In this document: piece by piece, positions 32,503 through 44,966 of the stretch
How the letters are laid out: each line of letters begins with the position of its first letter
Position numbering within the stretch: the first letter of the stretch is position 1
From: Sphagnum compactum
Taxonomy: Eukaryota; Bryophyta; Sphagnopsida; Sphagnales
Assembly: GCA_965153455.1 (NCBI GenBank)
Contig: OZ234493.1
Span: forward strand, 36,012,213 to 36,076,212
Reading direction: 5' to 3'
Length of the DNA: 64,000 nt
Translations under genes and position numbers: made by a program
The notes under the pieces: model-generated
What the model was told of the DNA's origin: nothing
The model's database searches: none
What the model saw: only the letters and a program-made list of their open reading frames with translations

Positions 32503-35500
32503 ACAGGAACTGTGCTCTGTATATATAACTAATTAAGAGAAGGGGATTTATTTTGTTGGGTTTATGCAACCTCGAGTTAGACAAACAAACCCAACTTTGT
32601 CAAGATTTTTGGCAATAAAAGGAAGTGTTCAGCAATAAGTGTGGTTATGAGGATTTTCTGCACCATGAAGCATGAACATGCAATTCCAAAAGTGATCTCT
32701 ATCGGGAGGATTATATGGTGGCAAATGTGTGAAGAGACCTCGCACAACTTGATTGGGTGCACCATGATGCTCTTCTTGTTTACCTTCAAAGAAAAAATCA
32801 CCAAACATTTCAACCCTTTCTCACAAGAGAGCCCAAAAAATTTCTTCCTCTTAAATTTTGCCGCATCGTATGCATATACATTCTTCACCTATAGAATTGT
32901 TTCAACTTCATTTCTTTCATTCTATAATGTAATCTCATAACATTAAAAATGAGACTCTACAAACACATAATGGGGATAAATCCTTCCAACTCACAAAGCC
33001 TTATTCACATTGAATTGAGTTCCAACCACAAAACAAATCCTATAAAACATTGATATTCTAGAATAAAAACTTGACGACTACTTGCACCTTGACAATATGC
33101 ATTTTCTCTCTCAACATTGTGTTTAGCCAACACATTGTGCAAGTTCGCATGGTGTCTCCTTCACAACGGCCATGACAAACAATTTTGTAAGTATAAAGAT
33201 TTATGAAAATGTGGGAAAAAAAAAAAATCGGCTTAGGACGGCCACAATAATGAGTTATGAGGTGCTTGATTTATTTGTTCCTAATTGCATCCATGAGAAT
33301 TCTAAAATAAGAGCTATGGCATTGTCGAGGGAATAGAAAGAGGGTGATACTTGCAACATTAAAGATAGGCTCCAAGATGGCAAGGGAAGCTTTGAAATCC
33401 AAAAATGATGTGTTAAGGTCTTTAGTATGAAACCCTACTTCAAACTATGATCACGAGAAGTAGTTCAAATATTTTCTAAATTTAAAATGACAATCATGTT
33501 TTAAAATACTATTAAGAGATTGAAAATTTTAGTGTTATTTTTCTTGAAAAATCTCTTAAATGTATATACCTAATTCAAAAAACTTATTTCAAGTTTTTTG
33601 GTCATCCAAATGTAAGGTTACTTAAGTAGCAATATTTCCCTAGTCCTAAGTTTGTCCCAAAAGTCTTTTGAATCCTTTGGGGGATTTTTGTTTAAAGTTT
33701 AGCTATGATGTGTTAGATTTGTTTTTCAAATCTTACTATTCAAAATTGAAAAAATACAAGATGAACAACAAATAACACTTATGTGAATAAATAAACAAAT
33801 GCTTTTGTGAACCTTGATAAAATATTTACTTTGAAAAAAACACTAACCAACACACTACATTGGATGGATGGTGTGTAAATTAAAAATTATTTCTATATCA
33901 TTCATTAGCCAAAGAGTCAACCAAAAAATCATTAATTCATTACATAATAGATTACATTACAAATACATCAATTTACACTTCACCCATGTATTCTTTTTCG
34001 CAAATTCCAACACTAAAAACTCAAACAATAATCGAATACCTAAATTGTAATTATGATTCAATCGATAAACATTGATAATTGTTATATGTACTTTGAATAC
34101 AAGCCAAAGCCAACAAGAAATATTAAGCACTAGAGCAATCAGTTACTTGTTGAACATAGAAGTTCTTTGCTAAAAGTTTTATAAATTTAAAAGTATGATT
34201 ACATCTTGATGTCAACAATATCCATGGAGTTGCATTATTTACCATTTGTCGATTCATTTTATGTGTAATAATCCAATTTCCACATTAAAATGGGTCTCAT
34301 TGACTAAAGGTTGAAGGAAGCCATATCTTCATAGTTTTTTTCATGCATTGGTATCTATTTTATAAAATATTGGATTACAAACATGTTGACTACAAATATT
34401 GATTAATTTATATATGTTATTTTGAAATAGTCCAAGAAATGTTTTGTTGTGAGTATCAAGGGGCCTTGTGATGCATGGATGTATGTGATCAATGTTGTCA
34501 TTGATGCAATTTGTCAATATCGATGTTTTGCATGAATTTTATTGATTGATGTCTCATTACATGAAATTTCATCATGTTATTTTCAAATTTTATTATTATC
34601 ACGCAATGTTTGTATGAATGTGTTGGGATTCGAAAAATTGTTTAGGCATAATAATGTATGGATATGTAAGTTGCCATTTTTATTTTTTACATTCATAACA
34701 TCCATAATAAGCTTTCATGTGACCGAGTATGCCAACATTGTTGTCAAATAAATGTTTTATGTCTTTCACCTGTAACATGTATTTGAAAATAACACCAATA
34801 ATAGTGTGAACAAATATAGCTTGAACTTTTGGATTCATTATTGCTTTGTTGCATCATTCATTTTTATTCAACATGTTTATGTCATAGAATAAGTCAAGAT
34901 TGATTGATCTTTTGTTTGCTCAAAAATTGTTAACAAAGGATGATGAACAAATGTGGAATTTAGTGTGAAAAATAGACTTGGTGTTCCCATGAAATTTATC
35001 ATATTGAAATTATGGTTTAAAGGTCATGACATATTTGCTAGAAACTTTCAAATGTCTCGATAAATTGGAAATATGTTTCTTACAATGTATGTTTCGTGGG
35101 CTCACAATGATATCATCAAAATTTGTAATTTGTATTTCATTGAAAAGTTCCCTTTCATTCATGTTTGATTATTTTGATACCATTAATTTAGCTCCAAGAC
35201 AATTTGTTTACATTGTATCATGTTAAATAGAAAAATGAAAATAAATGACATTTTGAAAATTGGTAGAGTTTTTCATCTAAATTCATCAAGTGATTCACAT
35301 GGGTTTATAATGATACTTTGATTGGTTTGTTATCCATTTTAGGAACACCAATTTTAAAAGGAAATGAGGTTGGAAACATGCATGTTATTAGGTTTGGATT
35401 CTAATTTCATTGATCATTGCGGTGTGATAGTTATAGGATAAATATGCTTCTTGTTCACCTCACCTAAAACTTCCATAACCTAATCTTGGGTCAAAGGTTG

Positions 35501-36900
35501 TACCAAGGTTTGGTTGGCACAACCTTTTTGATGCACCTTTATTATCCAAATATGCCCCTCGTCATTAAATTGTGGTGACCCTTATATAACTAATTTAAGA
35601 TTGAAACATTGACATTCATTTTTTTCTACCAATGAATCAAAAATGCATGTACAACATTAGGAAGAAGAATAGGCATACTTCACTCTCACAACAACACCTT
35701 CAAGTGATTCCTATCACATGTTTTCTTTTTTTCACAAGGCCTCTTACATTGTGTTTTATTTCAAGGCCATCATGATCCAAATTACAAGTGGCTTCCAAGC
35801 TTAAATCCATAATGGAGGATTTGATCTTACATGTTTGATCTTATTGAATTCCTTTTTAACCTCACCCATCACAAACTTCATGAGTCACGATTTAACAACA
35901 ATAATTGTGCAAAATATGTTCTTTCATAGGTTTGTATTATCTAAACATGAATATCGTGTATAATCTAAACACGAAATTTGTGGACATGACCTTCATGTTG
36001 AAACAACATGAATAGACATACAACAATCATGTTCAAACGTATATAAATAGCATATGACATTTGTATCTAAACAATGTGCATGACATTCATGTTTAAACAA
36101 TATGAATAAACAAATGATGTCCATGTCTGTGCAATACAAACCTATGAAAAACAAATTTCATACGACTATTATTGCCAAATGAAGTTTGTGATAGGCCTTA
36201 CAATCCAACAACATTAAGTTGTTTTCTTCAACTAAGATGTAGCATAAAAGACATAACAATCAATACTACTAGTTAGGTTCGGATGCAAGAATCAACCAAA
36301 GAAACAACCTTGTGAACTAAAAAATGCAATGAAATACTAAAACAACGGTAAACCTATAAAAAAAAAACCTTTTCTTTGCCTGAAAAAAAAACTTCAATCT
36401 TGCCCAATGTTTAAATCTATCATGAATTTTACATTCAATCAAAAATTATTGCCTTACACAATTTTAAATGCCATCATTGTAGCTAGCTCAGTTTATTCTA
36501 TTTAAAATCAGGATCATTTGGATGCCCGTATGACCACGATTTTGAATCCACCTTATCAACCATGTGTTTTTTATAACATTGGGAAAATAAAGTAATCATG
36601 ACAACCAAGAATGATGTATTGGCTTCCATCATAATCAATTTATAACAACAATTTTCCATTAATTACCTTTTCACCTTTGCAAATTGTGTAGGATTGTTAA
36701 TGTGCAAGATTTGAGAACAAACAAGCAACAAAAAATTTTCACAATCCTTTTTAAACCTTCGACAAATAATAGTCAAAACAAGTGAAAAGCATAATGTGAT
36801 CCAAATTCTTTAAGATGTACCAAAATTGTCACACATCATCACCCTTTTCAATATTTTTAACCTAGTTTTTTTTACCATGTAAAGACATAGTTATGGATGA
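32503..36900. other. AT-rich gene desert, left part
   Basis: After the NAR2 3' UTR (a TATATATAACT motif is near 32519) no gene was recognised. Several 60-100 codon frames occur on both strands but show no domain or family resemblance. The segments at 34.4-35.3 kb have somewhat protein-like content in one plus-strand frame broken by many stops, so they may be transposon fossils that I cannot name. Confidence 0.5.
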
Positions 36901-39400
36901 TAATGATGGATTCTAGAATTTTAATGGTCTAAAATATGGCATTTTTGAAGTATTTGACATTTGACTCATTTAGTTTTGATGGGGATCAAAATATGGGGGG
37001 GAGGATTGCAAAAAGGACTAGGTTTTTTTCATCCTTGGTGGTACACTTTAAAAGATTTTCACCCAACAACCTCATTTTAAAGTTGGTGAGATGGTCACTC
37101 ATGGGAAGGTCTTGACCACAAAAGTTAAATAGTTGAAAATAACGTGTTCTTGTGTTGCCATGAATCAAGTCATCATTTTTTCTTCCTCCTCTCTATTTCT
37201 ATCCTTTTTTTGGTCCAGATTGGTATAATATTTTATAATCAAAGAAAACAAAGAAAATAGTTTAACCTTCTTTCCATCTAGGTGTATTCCATTTTCCCCT
37301 CCTACATATTTTCCTTATCAAATTTTTTGTGCAAAATATGTTGTGTGAAAAAAAGACTACTTCATTCCAATACAACTTCAAAACATAATGACATTCCATT
37401 AATGTCATTAAAGAACTACATACATTTTTTTTCTGGCTTCCAACATATTTTAATGCATAAATGTAAATCACATAAGGGCTTTCAACAAACCTTTGTGGAA
37501 TATTTGGATCTAAAAACAATTTGTAAACTAACTATTACATTTTCTTATATATTTAGTTGCATTTCAAAAAATAAAGCTTTTGATGTTCATCATCATCAAA
37601 TGGCTTGCATTGAGTGTAACATGATTATAGTTTTGAAACATAATGACTAGCAACCCAAGGAACTTGTAGTTGTCAAGGAATATTTAATTACAAAACTAGC
37701 AAGAATTGACTACACAACCTAAGGAACCCACCTCTTTGTTTTCTTTACAAACTTTTCATCCTCCTTACCATCATAATTCAAAAGAGGGGAAGAAATGTGC
37801 ACAAAAGATTAGCAATTATATACGATCTAAGCAAATTCAACCTTAAAACTCAACACAATTAGAAACAAAGAAATAATGTTATAGAGATTGCTCTTGTTAT
37901 TGATATTGTCATAACATTTATATTCTCATTTTTTCATGTCAAACCTTAGGATCCCAAATCCTATGTTCCATGAATTGACTACCATCATCCTACATGATTA
38001 CAAACTTCTTGTACAATGTCATAGTCTCCATGGTTTGACCCTATTTTGCTATTGGATAAAAGGCAATATGAAATGTGTACCTTGATTAGTAGTGGATTGG
38101 GTTGGTTGAAAACGAAAGCTTGCATTCTTAGAGGTGCTTACAATGATAATCTTGAAAATCAATTGAACTTGACCAATCCGTTGATGTGATAAATGTTCAG
38201 TTGGATAAATCCAAAGTGGGATAAGAATTGGATTTTCATATTAAAATCAAACACAAATTTTGACCTCTTTTTCTTACAAGACATAGTTGAAACGTAGTGT
38301 GAATAATTTACAAAAATTACTCCATGTTACTGTGAAAAACTAATCACAATTGACATCTAATAAGAGAAAAAACACAAAGACATGCCCAATATCAAAGGAA
38401 TTACTTCATGAGTTTGATTCCTTACCTATATCTTTCTCAACTTGAAGCTTGGCATAAAAAATTGAAAAAAAAGAGGAAATTAAATTTGTAAGTTTCTTGT
38501 CACCCAATTGGACCTTTTGTTAAACATTCCAAACAATTTATCACCAACACAAAAGGTAGGATGCAAATGTTGCCCCATTAAACAATAATCATATTAAAAA
38601 ACTAACAAACATAGTTGTGTAGATGGTAATTGATGTTCAACATTCCAAGACATAGAAGCCTAGCTACAAAGAAGAATTGGAGAGCATATTGTTATTTGCA
38701 CTAATTATAAAATATTGCATTACTTGCACAAAGGGAGGAAAAAATAACATATAAGGAAATTTGCAATGTTTGAACATGGCAAAAGAACCAAACACGAGAA
38801 GGAACACATATAAAGAAGGTGGGAATGTTTCGACAAATATATTTGGAATCTAGATTTGGAATCAATAGGAGAGGACCATACAATAAATTTTGCAAAAAGC
38901 TCCACATACTAGTGCCTCAATATTCATGTCATTGGAATTTACTTGTTTGACAAAAGGTAAGTAATACCAGATTAAAAAAAAAATTGATTTATGCTTATTT
39001 GATCCAATGTGCAAATTATTATTCATTCTACAAGTATAATACCCTTCCAAATTAAGAAAAATTCCCCCCTTGCCTCTTTTTTTTCTTTTTATGATCCCAT
39101 ATATGATTCCGAATAGTTCATCATTATTTACATCAAATCTTTCATGGTCGTGTAGATGCATAGAGTAAATGGGTTAAATAAATAGGCTTGAAAGAAGTAG
39201 TATATTAAATTATTGTACTGGCAATGATTCATTAGAATTGGTTTAGGTAGGACAACTTTAGGTTCCATAAGTCATCCTTTTGGATGAATTGTCCTTTGGA
39301 CAATTGTAAATTGGAATCCATTTAGTTGACTCTTAAGTTAAGAGGGTTTTGAAGGTTTTTTTTCAACAAAATTATTACAAGCATATTTTCAATACCTTTT
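36901..39400. other. AT-rich gene desert, middle part
   Basis: A minus-strand run of open frames between about 38000 and 36900 (for example 37519-37262) reads like a degraded long frame, but I could not assign it to a family. Nothing here is supported as a functional gene. Confidence 0.45.
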
Positions 39401-39424
39401 GTATTGGAATTAAAATTTGATTGG

Positions 39425-39625
39425 ATTTAAACTCACTTCAATTGAATTTGAATCCAATTCAATTCAATGAAATTCACATTCAATGTATTTGAATCAAATT
39501 TAAGAATTTGAATTCAATTCAATTCAATTTATGAATTTGAATTCAATTCCATTCAATGAAATTCACATTCAATGTATTCAAAACAAATTTCAGAATTTGA
39601 ACTCAATTCAATTCAAGTTGCATGC
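39425..39625 (+). repeat. AT-rich repeat built on AATTCAATTCAATT
   Basis: Blocks of GAATTTGAATTCAATTCAAT alternate with GAAATTCACATTCAATGTAT, the latter appearing twice about 85 bases apart (near 39468 and 39560). The whole is a degenerate tandem repeat with internal self-complementary GAATTC cores. Confidence 0.75.
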
Positions 39626-39642
39626 AATGTAGTGATTTTTTT

Positions 39643-39715
39643 TCAATTTTGTGATGTAGCCACATTGGCAACCATCCATAGGAAGATTTAGCCAAGTTTG
39701 GTTACAAGATACATA
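39643..39715 (-). repeat. Dispersed GCCAAATTTGGC-family repeat, copy D
   Basis: Read on the minus strand it gives CCAAACTTGGCTAAATCTTCC, then TATGGATGGTTGCCAATGTG, then GCTACATCACAAAATTG and an A-rich tail. It is the closest match to copy C. Confidence 0.7.
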
Positions 39716-41447
39716 GGAAGCTAAAAGTTTTTGAGAATCTTGCTAACATTTTGTTACATGTAAAATCCTAGAGACTAAATGTGGTGAACTCATCTTTTTT
39801 CCCCTACTTTTATGGCAAAAACTTTGAAATTTTTCTCAAAAAATCCTTTGAAAGAAACACAGCTCATTTTTAGATTTTGCAAATGATGCAAAATTTCACA
39901 CAAAAAAATTTGATTGATACAATGTCATTCAATCAAATTTAATTTAAAAAAAATTAATTAAGCTTTTTGATTAATTGATTATAATTAGTAATGGAATAGC
40001 ATAGCCCAAGGTTAAATATTTATCTCCATGTAAGTGGGTAGAAGAATGGGATGAGGTAGTTAAGCTTGCAAGAGGTAGGTATGAGTTCAATTCAAACTTG
40101 CATATGTGGGGAGGGCTATGGATGAAATTACATTAAAAAATGAATATGGGATTGACTTAACCTTAAAATTTAACTTTCCTATAATCCATTTGGATTTAGA
40201 ATGTAATCGAGATTTTATATATGGACCAAGAATCAACTAGGATAATGTTTAAGATAGATGTGACCTAAACAAATGAAATAGATAACATGAAAATCAATGT
40301 AGATAAAAATTGAGTCAAAATTAGTTCAAAATTAGATCAAAATCAATTAATTTTTTATATCAATAATATATTTATTATGATAAAAGTATTATATTTTAAA
40401 ATTTTAAACTAAATTTCTAGATCAAGATCACATCAAGATGGCCATAGCCAAGACAAATTGAATAGATGAAAACTTCAATAATCAATTCAATTGCACCCAC
40501 CTAAATTGATAGGAAAAAATGAAGTTCGATTACAAAAAATACACCTTACATTTTGTATTTATAATGATATCCTAATGGTTGGGACCAAAAAATAAAAAAT
40601 AAAAAAAATCATTTTTTGTCTCGCCTTTCACAAATTAATTCATGCCCAAAATATACCATTCTTGAGATTTAAGGTCGAAGAAAGTGGTATAAATCCTTAC
40701 CTATCTTGTTGTGCACATAACCTTTAAGAAATTATACTACAAAGAAAAGCTTCACAAGTTTCAGTGTGAATGGAGTTCGTCCAAAGCACAAAACTAGTGT
40801 GAACGGAGATTCGTCACAACCATCCGGAGGATAAGGTACACGTGCGTTTTGGATGAATGTTGGAGGTATGGATGGATAGGTGGGCTGGCTAGACGGATGG
40901 ATGCATCGGGTCGTCTCTTCCAGAGAGAAGGCGATGGTGCAACGACCTTGCTCGCGATCGTCGCTCGCGATCGTCTTCCCTGTGTCTTTTGCTTGCAGAT
41001 TGTGATCTCTGTGGATTTGCTGGATTTCTTGTTTCTCATCGTTTAGGATGTGGATTTTTTTTTGGAGGTTTGGGAAGATTTGTATGTATTGGAATTTGTT
41101 TTAGTTTGTTTGGTTCGGATTTGCGGAAGAATTGATGGCGGAGATGGATTGTGGTTGTGGAGAATCCCTTGTGGGGACAAGAAACAGAAATTGAAGAAGA
41201 CGCTTGTTCGGTTGGATACTGTTGTGTTTTTTTTCTGAGGCTGTTCTTGAAGCTCGGCGGGGTTACATCTTCTCATGTGTCGTCGTCGTCGTGAGAGGTT
41301 CCTAGGAGAAGAAGAAGATGATGGTGGAGCCATTAGAATCGCAGTTAAGAGGCGGTTGTGTGATCAAGCTCAGTGGATTTTAGCTCAGTCGCCTTTTTTT
41401 CTTGTGTGGTTTGGAGAAGGGAAGAAGGTGCAGGGAGTACGAGAGAG
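39716..41447. promoter_or_regulatory. AT-rich flank, then GC-rich promoter and leader of the At1g01500-family gene
   Basis: Up to about 40780 the sequence is AT-rich spacer, including a tRNA-like segment at 40045-40105. From about 40800 to 41447 it is GC-richer with a pyrimidine-poor leader, as expected of a 5' UTR and promoter. Open frames at 40849-41046, 41050-41238 and 41275-41538 are taken as leader sequence. Confidence 0.5.
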
Positions 41448-42727
41448 ATGGAGGAATACCCGGAAAATTTGGGGGAGATTTCTTCTTCGGGGCGGACACA
41501 TGCCACAGCAGCTCTTCTTGGCTACAACAGCAAGGTGAGTAGTAGTAACGTCCAAGCGAATGCGTGGTTGGATGTAAGGGTTATATATGTGAGAGTGAGC
41601 GGCTGTCCCTTGGACGACGACGCTCCGGAGTCCCTGACTGTACGCTTTCCTGCACGGAGCATCGGTACAGCTTTAGAAGTCAATGGAGGAAGGATCTCGC
41701 CTTCCGAGGAAGCTCTTCTTGTTCTCAGGAGGGATAGAATAGACACGGAGTCGGCAGAGGCAACGTACGTAAGCACGGACAATCTTCGTGCCAGTGGCGC
41801 CTCCGTGTCTTACGAAGTCTTCAACAGGGACGAGGCGCTCCTCAGCGGGACTATAGAACAACAGTCTGAACCTCGTCCTCCTACTGCCGACGCGGCAAAC
41901 AGCACGCATCAGGAATGGAAAATGGAGTGCAACTGCGTGGTTGGACACTCCGGATGCGTTTTCCTCAAAGGCCGAAATGATTACCCTAGCATGTCTCTCG
42001 CTCCTGCGCCAGTCGTAGAAGTGTGCGTGGTAGGTCGATTCTCGGGAACGCCAGTCATCCTCACGCGGACTGTACAGATGAGTGCACGCAGAAGGCTGAA
42101 CCGCCAGATCACTCTCGATGCCATTCCCGAATCCGAAGCAGTTGGAAGAACGTCAACCAGCAGTCTCATAGCAATGGATCATCAGCCTCAACTGGTGAGT
42201 AGGATCCTCCCTGAAGCTCGCTCCCCCCCCTATCTTTCTCTATGTGATCTCGTCGACAAAAACTTCAAGTAATTCTGCAAAGAGGATTGCTCAAAATTCC
42301 ATGCATTTGGAAGCCATCAGATTTGTATACTCTGGAAGAATGCTTGACACAGTGAACTCTCCTCCTAGATAGTTAAATCTTGTAGATTGCAGTGGGGATT
42401 TGTAAGCACAGAGCACTGGATGAGTAACTTTCTGGTATCCTCCTCTTCTTTTTTCCTAAGTGTGATCTTCCTTTGACATGGGTTTTTCAGGTTGTGGGAT
42501 CCAACCCTTTCATGGATCTCACTGACAAAGCTACGACAGCCTTTGGTTATGGCCTGGAAGGCAGCGGATATGGCGAGTCTGATGGGGAGATGACATGGTT
42601 CAATGCAGGTGTTAGGGTAGGTGTGGGAATAGGCTTGGGCATGTGTCTTGGTGTTGGTATTGGTGTGGGCTTGATGGCCCGCACATACCAAGCCACTGCA
42701 AGGACCTTCAGAAGAGGGTTCTTTTAA
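41448..42727 (+). CDS. At1g01500-family plant protein of unknown function, two exons
   Basis: Exons 41448-42194 and 42491-42727 join in phase 0 to give 327 residues. Landmarks of the family: WLDVRVIYVRVSGCPLDDDA near residue 37, LEVNGGRISPSEEALLVLRR, TYVSTDNLRASGASVSYEVF, GTPVILTRTVQ, then after the intron NPFMDLTDKATTAFGYGLEG, MTWFNAGVRVGVGIGLGMCL and the tail YQATARTFRRGFF. The Gly-rich hydrophobic stretch near residues 288-312 is a probable membrane or lipid-associated helix. Databases often label these proteins as erythronate-4-phosphate dehydrogenase family, but no NAD-binding motif is visible, so I regard that label as unsupported. Function is unknown. Donor GTGAGT, acceptor TTTTTCAG. 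Coding GC content is clearly above that of the flanks. Confidence 0.9.
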
Positions 42728-44079
42728 CTTTCATAAATTGCAGTGCCCCTTCTGAAATTTCAGTTCACATTGTCAATGCTTGCTTCTGGTTTGTTGATAG
42801 ATCTGCAAGAGATAAAAGAATGTCCTTTGCACTAAATATTAGCTGAGACTTTCTCTGCCATCCAGGTTGTGTACACCTTGGCTGAGTCTTTCTTTGGCAT
42901 CCAGATTCTGTACTCCTTAGCAGATTGAGTTTTCAGAAGCTGTGACAGAGTCAAGGAGGTGCAAATTTTTTAATTTTCAAGCTTTCTAGACAAGCACCTG
43001 TCTATTGTTGCACGGGAGAGCTGTTACGTTCTTCAACTGTACTTCATGCATCTTCTTTATTCCTTTTTCACACCAGGTCCCCTCAGGTCTGGTTCAGAGC
43101 ATAGATTTGGACAAACTGGACATCAGGAGCAAATTCAATTGAATCTGTACAACATAGCTACTATAGAATTGTTTTCATTCTTGGGATGATCTGCTGTTTG
43201 TGGAAAAAATACTTTTTCATACCTTAAGGAGATGCTGGGGAATAAGAACAATGGTGATGTTTCATTTGATGACTCTGAACCTCCTTGTAATGAGCTGCTG
43301 CTAATCAGAGGGGCAGACCTTGTATACAGTGTTTCATTCATGTACAGAATCATACAACGATTGCTTTACAGGTACACATGCACAGTTTGACCTGTCTTTT
43401 TTAAGTTCCAGACTTTTCCTGTTGCGTGTTTGTAGACAGAACTCCCTCACAGGAAAAAGCTTTAATGCTTGCACTTTTTTGTCATGATCAGCATGGTATT
43501 ATTGCTGATGCTTTCCAGTTGTGTTCCTTGTTATCCTCAGGAATTAGCCTTCACTGTTCAACTGTCATAGTTAGAGAGAAGCCCTGTCCTCTTACTGTCA
43601 TTTTCTGTTCTACCTATTTGAGCCTTTCTTTTGTCCTCAATGCAGTTTGGTATCCAAGTGTTGTTGACAACGATTTTTCTTTTTCTATACCAAGAAATCC
43701 AAAGTCACTCTGATGTCTGGTTCAATTCTGTTCACCTCACTTGGTTCTCAACTTTGTTTTACTAATGCTTCTGTTGTCCTCTGCTATCACAGACATTGAT
43801 CTACACTGTAGGTGACCGAGAGTGGGGAAGGTCTGGAACACTTTGAAAACTACTTATGTTGGTCAACAAGCACTCCTTTCAAATACATATGTCTCCTAGA
43901 TTGCAGCAATTACCCTACACCTGAGACAGGACAAAAGTCCTTAGGGTTTTGCCTTTTTTTTGTCCTGCATGTTGTTTATATTACCTGCATGCAGCAGGAC
44001 TCCCAGTACAAAAAGCTCAAGCAACTGTAAAACTACTTTTAAGGTCTTTATCCTTTGTTTAACCTTGATCATTTTTGTG
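42728..44079. other. 3' flank between convergent genes
   Basis: This stretch holds the 3' UTR of the At1g01500-family gene and, at the right, the 3' end of the minus-strand LEA-motif gene. Open frames such as 43426-43713 lack family resemblance and are not called. Confidence 0.55.
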
Positions 44080-44966
44080 TTACAAGGGTTTGCGATCCAT
44101 GTCTGGAAGCTCCTCCATGGAGGTCCACCAACTATGATCTATCCGAGCTGTGGTTTCTTCACTACGAATGACTGGTTTACTCACCTTTCTTGATTTTGTT
44201 GTACATGTTGTAACTTTGCCATGGTAGTCTTCAGGAACATACACCCCTGTAGCAGGGTCAGGCATCCACCATTGCTGCTTGGTAGGTGGAGGTGCTTCCT
44301 TCACCCGTGCAAAGTCAGCCCTGTAATTTGATTGCTTTTCACGGAAAACCTCTCGCATTGAGTCATTTCCTCGTTTTGTGTCTTTCCCTCCACCTTGATA
44401 TTTTCCAACCCCCTTTTTACTGTTAGTGCTCTTATCTCCTGTGCTTCCATCACTGCACAGGGCATCAAGGGGAGAGAACAAAGCAGTGAGTCTCAAAGCT
44501 CACCTCTACTGTACTTACCTCTACATGTGGTAATACGTCTTTCAAGTTCACACTTGTTGATTGCAGTTTTTAGCGGTTTGTGAATCAAGAGCATTGATTT
44601 GAGTTAACAGGTATGAAGTCTGGAGATTCATTGCTCGAGTTGTTTCTTTTCTAAGCTTGAGGATATCTGCAAATTTGAAGTCTTTGATCTTCATGACTTC
44701 CAGTGTTTTAATGGATTACTTTGAGTTCCAAGGTTCTTCTTACTGATGTTCTTTCAAAGGACAGATTATCGATCTTACCCGGAGGCGGTGGAGGAATAGG
44801 AGCTGCAGCAGCGAGAGTACTGGTAAGCATTGTAGCCCATCCTTTCTCCTAGAAACTTAGTCAGCCAGTGCACTTGTGTGCCTGCCAGCAGGAGGACATC
44901 TCCACTTATGCAATGCATTACGGCAATTGAGCCTTTTCTACCCTGGTTTGCCAGACCTCTAATCAT
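44080..44966 (-). CDS. LEA-motif small protein, two exons (late embryogenesis abundant LEA_3-like)
   Basis: Minus-strand exons 44966-44779 and 44452-44080 join in phase 2 (GG plus T) to give 186 residues. The intron has donor GTAAGA and a C/T-rich tract ending TGTGCAG. The second exon contains WWMPDPATGVYVPEDYHG, matching the W-x-PDPxTGxYxPE signature of plant LEA_3-type stress proteins. The middle is hydrophilic (Gly, Lys, Ser, Asp rich), and the end reads DHSWWTSMEELPDMDRKPL. The first residues (MIRGLANQGRKGSIAVMH) are basic and uncharged-polar, compatible with a mitochondrial presequence as in SAG21-like LEA proteins; that is inference. The first exon is less certain than the second, because it has no conserved motif. 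It is longer than typical LEA_3 proteins (about 95-140 residues). Confidence 0.6.

Noticed and set aside
37262-37650. 122-codon plus-strand and 85-codon minus-strand frames in the desert
   Set aside because: No family resemblance on either strand; both fit chance or fossil sequence in AT-rich DNA.
39425-39625. Regular AATTCAATTC spacing considered as a CRISPR-like array
   Set aside because: The repeats are degenerate, have no unique spacers and the DNA is plant nuclear; an AT-rich tandem repeat explains it.
41275-41538. 87-codon plus-strand frame upstream of the At1g01500-family start
   Set aside because: It overlaps the true start in another frame and has no family match; it may at most be part of a spliced or unspliced leader.
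43426-43713. 95-codon plus-strand frame between the At1g01500-family and LEA-motif genes
   Set aside because: No domain, no plausible start or splice context and no sequence features above background.
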